Shown here: one piece after another, positions 1 through 5,490 of the stretch
Layout of the letters: the number at the start of each line of letters is the position of its first letter
How positions within the stretch are numbered: the first letter of the stretch is position 1
Assembly: GCA_031277435.1 (NCBI GenBank)
Contig: JAITMI010000105.1
Span: forward strand, 1 to 7,068
DNA from: Pseudomonadales bacterium
Lineage (GTDB): Bacteria > Pseudomonadota > Gammaproteobacteria > Pseudomonadales > Pseudohongiellaceae
DNA: 7,068 nt
Reading direction: 5' to 3'
The notes under the pieces: model-generated
What the model was told of the DNA's origin: nothing
The model's input: only the letters and a program-made list of their open reading frames with translations
Databases searched by the model: none
Program-made: the position numbers and the translations under genes

Positions 1-602
1 GCGCCGTCGCCAAAGAGTTGCTCAAACACCACCTGCGGGTTGTTCTGCATCGGCAGGGGGCTGATGTCGTTCTGCCAGGAAATGGTATTGCGGTAGGCGC
101 AGCTCAGACCCTCGCCGCAGCTCAGGCTGGCGGGTTCGATCATCAGTTCCAGCGAAGGCAGCGGGGTATCCTGCCCAAGTTGCTGCGCGATCACCTGGTC
201 CACCGTGACGCCGAGACGCGGCTGCGCGCCGGATTCAGCCTTGGCGCCGCTGAGCCAGGCGGCGGAGGAGCGATTGTGGTTGCCGGTGGCGCCGCCCGGC
301 CCATAGGCCAAGGGATGGCCGAGATTGCTGATGACGTTGAGTTTTTCACGCAGGGGTTCGAGCGGGGTGAGGATTTCGCTCATGGTGAAGTTCTTGCCGC
401 TGTCTTTTGGCGTCCAGCGCGACATGGTGGCGCCGTGCGGCACGTAAATGGCGCCGAAGCGGGTTTTGGGCGCGGCGCCGCTTTGCGCCAGCGAAGTGGC
501 GGCTGGCAGCATGGCGCTGAGGAAAGGCAGCGCCAAGGTGGTACCGGCGCCGCGCAACAGGGCACGGCGGCTTAGGTGTTTCTTGCTCAGGAAATTGGCC
601 AT
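1..602 (-). CDS. DUF1552 domain protein, Tat-exported (C-terminus off the left edge)
   Basis: The reading frame is open from an ATG at 602 to the window edge, giving 200 codons; the C-terminal part lies outside. The N-terminus is a clear Tat signal: SRRALLR at residues 11-17, a hydrophobic stretch at about 18-31, and a likely cleavage after SLA (37-39). The mature start (KTRFGAIYVPHGATM, 46-60), GNHNRSSAAWLSG (107-119), SCAYRNTISW (167-176) and NPQVVFEQLFG (188-198) fit the DUF1552 family as I remember it. The function of that family is not established; members are known from Planctomycetes, Acidobacteria and marine proteobacteria, usually beside DUF1592 cytochromes. Tat export suggests folding, perhaps with a cofactor, before transport. 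The start is fixed by AGAGGT seven bases upstream. The gene lies 22 bases downstream of the DUF1592 gene and is probably the third gene of the operon. The family call is good; the function is unknown. Confidence 0.88.
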   Translation of the reverse strand, partial: MANFLSKKHLSRRALLRGAGTTLALPFLSAMLPAATSLAQSGAAPKTRFGAIYVPHGATMSRWTPKDSGKNFTMSEILTPLEPLREKLNVISNLGHPLAYGPGGATGNHNRSSAAWLSGAKAESGAQPRLGVTVDQVIAQQLGQDTPLPSLELMIEPASLSCGEGLSCAYRNTISWQNDISPLPMQNNPQVVFEQLFGDG

Positions 603-609
603 GATATTT

Positions 610-615
610 ACCTCT
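610..615 (-). promoter_or_regulatory. Shine-Dalgarno site of the DUF1552 gene
   Basis: AGAGGT on the minus strand, seven bases before the ATG at 602. It sits inside the 22-base gap after the upstream stop codon (625-627) and decides the start of the DUF1552 gene. Confidence 0.7.
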
Positions 616-624
616 GTGCGTGAA

Positions 625-2883
625 TCAGCGTGATGCCGTGGTGGGTTGGGGGTCGGTGCTGCCGCCGCTTTTCACGCGCTGCGTGAATTGCGGACTTTGT
701 ACGATGCCTTCGACGATGGCGGAGAAACGCAAATCCTCCTGCCGCGCCTGATTGCGGATGGCGCGCACGGTGGGCATGTCGTAATAGTCGAGGCTGCGGC
801 CAAGCGCGTAGATAAAGAGCTTTTCCGTCAGCGTGTTGACGAACAAATCGGAGCGTTGCATCAGCGCGTCGTGCAGGTCGGTGGCGCTGGTGATCGGCGT
901 GCCGTCGGCCAACATGCCGGAGGAATCGACCTTGCTGTCGCCGTCGTATTCGCGCCAGGCGCCGACCGGGTCGAAGTGTTCCAGCGCGAAGCCTACCGGG
1001 TCGATGACGCGATGGCAGGAGGCGCAGGTGGGATCGGCGCGATGCGCTTCGAGCCGTTCACGCACGGAGCTGGTGAGCACCACGGTGCCGTCGCCGTCGA
1101 GGTTGGTTTCCACGCCAGGCGGCGGCGCCGGGACCGGCGCGTTCAACAGATTCCCCAAAATCCAGGAACCGCGGATTACCGGCGAAGTGCGGCTGGCGCT
1201 GGAGGTAACGGTGAGCACCGAGCCGTGGCCAAGCACGCCGCGGCGCTGGCTTTCGGGCGGTAACTGCACTTTGCGGAAGTAGGAACCGCGCACGTCTGGG
1301 ATGCCGTAATGGCGCGCCAGACGCTCGTTGATGAAGCTGTAGTCGGCGTCGATCAGGTCGAGCACGGAGCGGTCTTCGTTGACGATGTAGTTGAACAGGA
1401 GTTCAGTTTCCTGGGTGAAGGCCTGACGCAGGTTGTCATCGAAACTCCGCGCTTCGGGCGTGACGCCAGCCAAGGTACGCAGGTAGAGCCATTGCCCGGC
1501 GAAGTTCTTGGTCAGCGCTTCGGCTTTGGGGTCGGCCAACATGCGCCGCACCTGCTGTAACAGCACGTCTTTTTCATGCAGGCGGTTTTGCTCGGCGAGC
1601 GCCAAGAGTTCCGTGTCCGGAATGCTGCTCCACAGGAAGAAGGACAGGCGCGAAGCCAGATCCAGGTCGCTGATGGTATAGATCTCGCCGGGCGCGACAT
1701 CGGCGGGTTCTTCCTCGAAGCGGAACAGGAAGCGCGGGTCGATCAGGATGCGCGACAGCGCCTGCTGGATACCGCCTTCAAAGCCGCCTTCGCGGTAGCC
1801 TTGTTCGTAGAACGCCATCACCGGCTCAATGTCGCCGGGCACTACCGGCGTGCGGAAAGCCTGGGTGGCGATGTCCACCGCGATGCGTTCGGCGCATTGA
1901 CGTTCCGCGTCGTTGCTTTGCGGGTAACAACTGCTGAAGATGCGCTGGCGGCTGGTGGTGTCGCCGGTGCCGCTGGGGTTGAAGGGGCCGACGATTTCCA
2001 CCGTGTCGATGGTGCCGGGCGGCGAATACACGGAATAAATGTCGTTGACGCCGGTGGGCCGCGAGGTATCGATCAGCGCCACGGTCAGCGTGTGTACGCC
2101 GGCGTTCAGCGGCAGGCGGAAGTCGCGCGGGTTTTCCGGCGTGATCTGCGCGCCGTCGAGCGTCACCTGAATGCGCGGGCCGCCGCCGCCACGGCCGCCG
2201 CCGCGAATGCGGATGGCGTATTCGGCGTCGAGCGGGAAGTTGTGTTCAACCACCATGCCGCCGCGGGTGCCCAAGGGCAGACCTTCGACGTAGTCGAACT
2301 GCTTGAACCCAGGGGAGACGTTGTAAGCGGTGCTGGCTTCGGTGAGGGTGGTGTCGCCCACCGCTTGGCGGCTCACCTTCATGGCGGCGTTGGTATAGCC
2401 TTGAATCAAGGCTGGCGAAATGCCGAGGCCGGAGGCGACGTTGTCGAAGCCTTCGCTGGCGTCATCCTGCGGCAGCAAGGTGCTGGCGTCGATGTCGAGG
2501 CCGAAAATATCGCGGATGGCATTGGCGTATTCGCTGCGGTTGAGCCGGTGCAGCGCGGGGGCGGCTGGCAGCGGCGTTACTTGGGAGTCGAGGCGGTTTT
2601 CGAGCTCGGCGATAAAGGCTTTCGCCTCATCCTGCGAGGGATGCGGCTCGCCGGCGGGCGGCATCATGCCGGCGCTGAGCTTGCGGATGACCAGTTCCCA
2701 TTCGGGAGCGGCTTTATCAACGTGGTCGAAATCCAGGGCTTCGAGGTCCAGGCTGCCGGCCCAGTCCTCGAAGTTGTGGCATTTGGCGCAGTAGTCGGAC
2801 ACCAGCGCGGGCGTGAACTGCGCCAAGGCTGGCGCCGCGTACAGCGGCAACAGGGAAAGGGGAAGGATGAGTTTACGCAACAT
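625..2883 (-). CDS. DUF1592-family planctomycete-type cytochrome c (DUF1587/1595/1592/1588/1585)
   Basis: 752 residues, complete. A Sec signal peptide (1-21, cleavage after ALA) is followed by a c-type cytochrome segment with heme motif CAKCH at 32-36 and a GMMPP motif at 72-76. Next come a DUF1587-like segment (LHRLNRSEYANAIRDIFGLD, 111-130, to about 175) and a beta-rich, carbohydrate-binding-module-like stretch (about 200-300) with a Gly/Arg-rich insertion at 227-237. DUF1595 (about 330-392), DUF1592 (about 402-531), DUF1588 (about 547-645) and DUF1585 (about 667-733) follow. DUF1588 holds a second CxxCH, CASCH at 620-624. This is the usual domain order and length of the family. Such proteins are thought to be periplasmic or surface c-type cytochromes, but their reaction is unknown. 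Heme attachment would need the Ccm machinery encoded elsewhere. Start: ATG at 2883 with AGAGG ten bases upstream; the gene begins 16 bases after the ankyrin gene. The family call is very secure; the function is open. Confidence 0.95.
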   Translation of the reverse strand: MLRKLILPLSLLPLYAAPALAQFTPALVSDYCAKCHNFEDWAGSLDLEALDFDHVDKAAPEWELVIRKLSAGMMPPAGEPHPSQDEAKAFIAELENRLDSQVTPLPAAPALHRLNRSEYANAIRDIFGLDIDASTLLPQDDASEGFDNVASGLGISPALIQGYTNAAMKVSRQAVGDTTLTEASTAYNVSPGFKQFDYVEGLPLGTRGGMVVEHNFPLDAEYAIRIRGGGRGGGGPRIQVTLDGAQITPENPRDFRLPLNAGVHTLTVALIDTSRPTGVNDIYSVYSPPGTIDTVEIVGPFNPSGTGDTTSRQRIFSSCYPQSNDAERQCAERIAVDIATQAFRTPVVPGDIEPVMAFYEQGYREGGFEGGIQQALSRILIDPRFLFRFEEEPADVAPGEIYTISDLDLASRLSFFLWSSIPDTELLALAEQNRLHEKDVLLQQVRRMLADPKAEALTKNFAGQWLYLRTLAGVTPEARSFDDNLRQAFTQETELLFNYIVNEDRSVLDLIDADYSFINERLARHYGIPDVRGSYFRKVQLPPESQRRGVLGHGSVLTVTSSASRTSPVIRGSWILGNLLNAPVPAPPPGVETNLDGDGTVVLTSSVRERLEAHRADPTCASCHRVIDPVGFALEHFDPVGAWREYDGDSKVDSSGMLADGTPITSATDLHDALMQRSDLFVNTLTEKLFIYALGRSLDYYDMPTVRAIRNQARQEDLRFSAIVEGIVQSPQFTQRVKSGGSTDPQPTTASR

Positions 2884-2893
2884 GATGAGTCTG

Positions 2894-2898
2894 CCTCT
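2894..2898 (-). promoter_or_regulatory. Shine-Dalgarno site of the DUF1592 gene, abutting the upstream stop
   Basis: AGAGG on the minus strand, ten bases before the ATG at 2883. It lies one base after the stop codon of the ankyrin gene (2900-2902), so ribosomes ending the ankyrin frame would sit on this site. That arrangement favours translational coupling. Confidence 0.55.
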
Positions 2899-2899
2899 A

Positions 2900-4525
2900 T
2901 CAACGAACCGGTTTGCCCTGAGCGGTCAATAGCTCAGTAATGAGGGCGACGGAACTGGGTTTGGATTCGGACGGATGGGTGGCAAGGAACACGCCATTGG
3001 CCCAATCGAGCGCGCTGCGGTTTTCGTTGTCCAGCGCGGTAAGGTCGGCGCCTTGGTCCACCAGATAACGAATGATGCTGTCCGAGCCGCGGTTGGCGGC
3101 GCCCATCAGCGCGGTGATGCCCATGGAATTGGCTTGATTCACGTCCATGCCAAGTTCATGGCAGAGTTTCACCGCCGCGAGCAGTTGTTCTTCGCTCTCG
3201 GTCCAGGTCTGCAATACCACCCAGTTGACGCCAGCGGCGGCCATCAGCGGGGAAGTGCCTTCAAAGGTATCGATCAGCGGATCGGCGCCGTGTTCGAGCA
3301 GCAATTTCATCACCGTGACATCGCCCGCCAGCGCGGCGGTGAGGAAGGGCGTCTGCCCGGTGAAATCCACCCATTCCAGGGAACCCGTGGTCGCCAGGAG
3401 GAAGTGACGGAACGGCGGCGTTTCCTTGGTGCGCGGGTTGGGATCGGCGCCCGCATTCAGCAGGGCTTCGACCACGCCCAGCATGGCGTCGCGATCAACA
3501 TCGTGCGTATACAGGGCGTTGTGGATGTAAATGTTGCGCACGTTCACCGCTTCCCAGATCGGGCTGCGGCCATACCAGTCCTGGCTGTCGATCAGCACCT
3601 CGGGCTGCTGCAAGAGGAATAAAGCCATCGGCGCCTGCTGGTTGGAAATCGCCATCAACAGCGGCCAGATGTCGTTGGCTTCGCGGGAGTTGAGCTCAGC
3701 GCCGGCATCCAGCAATAGTTGACCGACTTCGACGTAACCGCCGCGCGCGGCGTAGAGCAGGGGCGTCATGCCGCCGGGCGTGGGCTCGCGGCGGCCACGG
3801 TCCTTGGGTACGCCGCCGCGGATGATGCCAACGCCAAAGCCGAAGCCCGGCACCGAATTGGCGCCGATGAACCTGGGCGTGTCGCCGATATTGGTATGGC
3901 GGTTCGGGTTGGCGCCAGCGTTCAATAACAGCCGCACCGTTTCCGCATGGCCTTCGCGGGCCGCTATCATCAAGGCGCTCTGGCCGAAGTCGCGGTCCAG
4001 CGCATCGGCTTCGGCGCCGTGTTCGAGCAGGGCGCTGACCACTTCGGGCACGCCTACGGCGGCGGCGGACATCAGCATGGTTTCGCCGCTAAGCTCGCGC
4101 GCGTTGGCGTCGGCGCCAGCATCCAGCAAGAGTTTGACCATGTCGATGCTGCCGTTGGCGATCGCCAAGCTCAGGGCGCTGAGGTTTTCATCGGTCAGCG
4201 TGTTAGGGTCGGCGCCGGCTTGCAGCAGTTGTTTGACGGTGTCCACTTCATCGACCCGCACCAGCCAGTGCAGAGCGGGCGTGGCGAAGCGGCCTTTGAC
4301 GTTGGGATCGGCGCCCTCACGCAATAGCGCCTGTACGGTGGCGATGTCGCGCTTCATCGCGGCATCGGGCAGGCGCTGATCGATGTCTTGCGCGAACAGT
4401 GACGCGGAGGCGCCCAGCAGCAAGGCGCAAGACAGCATGGTTGTGGCGACGGTTGTGGCGACGGCGCGGCGCGGGCCGCATGAAACGTGATGGTTGCAAG
4501 TCTCTTTATGGGACATTTGGGACAT
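2900..4525 (-). CDS. Exported ankyrin-repeat protein
   Basis: 541 residues. The N-terminus (1-46) is a Sec-type signal peptide with an unusually long basic region (RR at 19-20), a hydrophobic core at about 30-43 and probable cleavage near SLFAQ (42-46). The rest is an ankyrin array of about 11-12 units from residue 52 to 535. Typical units are GSIDMVKLLLDAGADANAR (125-143), GHAETVRLLLNAGANPN (192-208) and GDVTVMKLLLEHGADP (401-416). Four non-repeat loops interrupt the array, at about 213-251, 331-349, 366-390 and 432-447. Ankyrin repeats mediate protein-protein contacts, so a periplasmic scaffold or partner for the two downstream gene products is a reasonable inference. It resembles ankyrin proteins I recall beside DUF1592/DUF1552 genes in Acidobacteria and marine gammaproteobacteria. 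The start at 4525 is preferred over the in-frame ATG at 4516 because a strong GGGGAGG lies eight bases upstream of it. It is the first gene of the probable operon. Confidence 0.93.
   Translation of the reverse strand: MSQMSHKETCNHHVSCGPRRAVATTVATTMLSCALLLGASASLFAQDIDQRLPDAAMKRDIATVQALLREGADPNVKGRFATPALHWLVRVDEVDTVKQLLQAGADPNTLTDENLSALSLAIANGSIDMVKLLLDAGADANARELSGETMLMSAAAVGVPEVVSALLEHGAEADALDRDFGQSALMIAAREGHAETVRLLLNAGANPNRHTNIGDTPRFIGANSVPGFGFGVGIIRGGVPKDRGRREPTPGGMTPLLYAARGGYVEVGQLLLDAGAELNSREANDIWPLLMAISNQQAPMALFLLQQPEVLIDSQDWYGRSPIWEAVNVRNIYIHNALYTHDVDRDAMLGVVEALLNAGADPNPRTKETPPFRHFLLATTGSLEWVDFTGQTPFLTAALAGDVTVMKLLLEHGADPLIDTFEGTSPLMAAAGVNWVVLQTWTESEEQLLAAVKLCHELGMDVNQANSMGITALMGAANRGSDSIIRYLVDQGADLTALDNENRSALDWANGVFLATHPSESKPSSVALITELLTAQGKPVR
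4439..4462 (-). repeat. Perfect 12-base tandem duplication inside the ankyrin signal peptide
   Basis: The 12-base unit GGTTGTGGCGAC (plus-strand sense) occurs twice in a row, at 4439-4450 and 4451-4462. It is in frame and encodes VATT-VATT at residues 22-29, just before the hydrophobic core of the signal peptide. It could vary in copy number by slippage without breaking the frame. Confidence 0.85.
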
Positions 4526-4533
4526 TGCTTTTT

Positions 4534-4540
4534 CCTCCCC
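4534..4540 (-). promoter_or_regulatory. Strong Shine-Dalgarno site of the ankyrin gene
   Basis: GGGGAGG on the minus strand, eight bases before the ATG at 4525. It is the best ribosome binding site in the window and fixes the start at 4525 rather than at the in-frame ATG nine bases further in. Confidence 0.85.
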
Positions 4541-4541
4541 T

Positions 4542-4563
4542 GATAGCTTTCTTAGATAGCTTT
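4542..4563. repeat. 9-base direct repeat in the probable 5' leader of the ankyrin gene
   Basis: GATAGCTTT (plus-strand sense) occurs at 4542-4550 and 4555-4563, a 13-base period, immediately upstream of the Shine-Dalgarno site of the ankyrin gene. With the promoter proposed at 4597-4625 it would lie in the untranslated leader. It could bind a regulator or a small RNA, or be chance. Confidence 0.6.
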
Positions 4564-4596
4564 ACTGGCGTGTGGCGTTAGTTTTTTGTTATGCCT

Positions 4597-4625
4597 TGCA
4601 TAGGCCCATGGCGGCGCTTGGTCAA
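4597..4625 (-). promoter_or_regulatory. Candidate sigma-70 promoter of the ankyrin/DUF1592/DUF1552 operon
   Basis: On the minus strand, TTGACC (4620-4625) matches the -35 consensus at five of six bases. It is followed after exactly 17 bases by TATGCA (4597-4602), a weak -10 with three of six matches. The start point would be near 4590, giving a leader of about 65 bases. The weak -10 keeps confidence low. Confidence 0.4.
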
Positions 4626-4630
4626 AATAG

Positions 4631-4656
4631 GGCTTAGCGCTTTTTGGCGTCAAGCC
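4631..4656. other. Imperfect hairpin between the divergent promoters
   Basis: GGCTTAGCGC (4631-4640) and GCGTCAAGCC (4647-4656) can pair around a six-base loop: five pairs, one A-C mismatch, one G-U, then three pairs. It lies upstream of both proposed transcription starts, so it would not be in either leader. It could be a degenerate operator. No run of T follows the stem in either direction, so a terminator is unlikely. Confidence 0.3.
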
Positions 4657-4746
4657 GCAAATGTGCCAAGCAGACTAAGTGCAATTCCCCGGCCTTGCTT
4701 GTCCAGACGGGAATCTTGCGGTTTTCCCTTGTGGGTAAACGCTGTC

Positions 4747-4752
4747 TACAAT
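4747..4752 (+). promoter_or_regulatory. Candidate -10 box for the acetyltransferase gene
   Basis: TACAAT matches the -10 consensus at five of six bases and lies 27 bases before the ATG at 4780, giving a leader of roughly 20 bases. No good -35 lies at 16-18 bases; only a T-rich stretch (4722-4730) is present. An activator-dependent promoter or an extended recognition element is possible. Confidence 0.4.
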
Positions 4753-4779
4753 GCACGCTTTCTTTGCGGGAAGATACTG

Positions 4780-5415
4780 ATGCCCAACACTTTGACCGTC
4801 AAGCGTTTTTCCGGCGCGGCGCTGATGGATTATCTGGACGCCGTGGCGCGCTTGCGCATTGATGTGTTTCGCGAGTTTCCTTATCTGTACGACGGGGATA
4901 TGGAATACGAACGCCGTTATCTGCAAACCTACGCCAACTGTGCCGACGCGGTGGTGGTGGTGGCTTTCGCGGGCGGGGAAAACGCGGACAAGGTGGTGGG
5001 CGCGTCCACTGGCATTCCACTACGCGCCGAGGAAGCGAATTTTCAACGGCCTTTCATTGCCGCCGGTTACGATCCGGAACGAGTGTTCTACTGCGCTGAA
5101 TCAGTGCTGCGCCGCGATTATCGCGGGCGCGGGCTGGGCGTGCGCTTTTTTGAGGAACGCGAGGCGCACGCGCGTGAGTTGGGCGGCTTCGATTACTACA
5201 CGTTTTGCGCCGTGCTGCGCCCGCCGGAACATCCTTTGCGCCCCGCTGATTATCAGCCGCTTGACCGCTTCTGGGAAAAGCGCGGCTACCGCAAGCATCC
5301 GGAACTGCGGGCACAGTACCGCTGGAAGGACGTGGATCACGCTGAGCAGACTTCTAAAATCATGGAGTTTTGGGTAAAGTCGGCGAGGCCCGATACCAGC
5401 GCCAGCGCCACTTAA
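4780..5415 (+). CDS. GNAT-family N-acetyltransferase
   Basis: 211 residues from the ATG at 4780. The GNAT acetyl-CoA signature R/Q-x-x-G-x-G/A appears as RGRGLG at 115-120, after the strand RVFYCAESVL (101-110) and before the helix VRFFEEREAHARE. This is the normal arrangement of motif A, where the pyrophosphate of acetyl-CoA is bound. The later stretch with FWEKRGYRKHPEL matches the usual C-terminal GNAT 'phenylalanine/tyrosine then G-[FY]' motif B region. No signal peptide is seen, so it is cytoplasmic. The acceptor substrate cannot be told from sequence. The frame is open back to an ATG at 4591, but that extension has no ribosome site, overlaps the promoter region and has poor protein character. 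The ATG at 4780 follows GCGGGAAGA by about six bases. The gene is 75 bases upstream of the oxidase gene, on the same strand with no terminator between, so co-transcription is possible. Confidence 0.88.
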   Translation: MPNTLTVKRFSGAALMDYLDAVARLRIDVFREFPYLYDGDMEYERRYLQTYANCADAVVVVAFAGGENADKVVGASTGIPLRAEEANFQRPFIAAGYDPERVFYCAESVLRRDYRGRGLGVRFFEEREAHARELGGFDYYTFCAVLRPPEHPLRPADYQPLDRFWEKRGYRKHPELRAQYRWKDVDHAEQTSKIMEFWVKSARPDTSASAT

Positions 5416-5490
5416 AACAGCGCCATAAGACACCAGCACCATAAGAACAGCCACAACACAGCCACTACAACAGCCACCACAGGGGAACCC
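5416..5490 (+). repeat. CA-rich spacer with short direct repeats before the hydroxy-acid oxidase gene
   Basis: The 75-base spacer is very poor in T and rich in A and C. CCATAAGA occurs twice (5423-5430, 5439-5446; period 16) and ACAGCCAC three times (5447-5454, 5458-5465, 5470-5477; periods 11 and 12). There is no hairpin. Such unpaired CA-rich leaders often help ribosome loading, but a binding array for an RNA- or DNA-binding protein cannot be excluded. Confidence 0.7.
5481..5486 (+). promoter_or_regulatory. Shine-Dalgarno site of the hydroxy-acid oxidase gene
   Basis: AGGGGA four bases before the ATG at 5491. The spacing is slightly short, but it is the only purine-rich site near the start. 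Confidence 0.6.

Larger units (their letters stand above)
1..4590 (-). other. Probable operon: ankyrin - DUF1592 cytochrome - DUF1552
   Basis: Three minus-strand genes with gaps of 16 and 22 bases, each with its own Shine-Dalgarno site. No terminator or promoter-like gap lies between them. A candidate promoter lies just upstream of the first gene and would start the transcript near 4590. All three products carry export signals (Sec, Sec, Tat). The left end of the transcript is outside the window. Confidence 0.8.

Noticed and set aside
18..575. Plus-strand frame of 185 codons at the left edge
   Set aside because: It is antisense to the DUF1552 gene, whose Tat signal, family motifs and ribosome site are clear. 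The plus-strand product shows no domain.
1576..2940. Long plus-strand open frame (454 codons) opposite the DUF1592 gene
   Set aside because: It is the antisense shadow of a well-supported domain protein in GC-rich DNA. Its product is Ala/Gly/Val/His-rich with no recognisable domain, and it has no convincing ribosome site.
4432..4440. Lipobox at Cys33 of the ankyrin protein
   Set aside because: The residues before the cysteine (T-M-L-S) do not fit the usual [LVI][ASTVI][GAS]C pattern, and the hydrophobic core follows the cysteine instead of preceding it.
4631..4656. Imperfect hairpin in the divergent region as a terminator
   Set aside because: No T run follows the stem in either direction and no gene ends nearby; only T bases in the loop are present.
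4591..4779. N-terminal extension of the acetyltransferase to the ATG at 4591
   Set aside because: There is no Shine-Dalgarno site, the extension lacks normal protein character, and it would cover the leader and -10 candidate. The GNAT fold begins right after the ATG at 4780.
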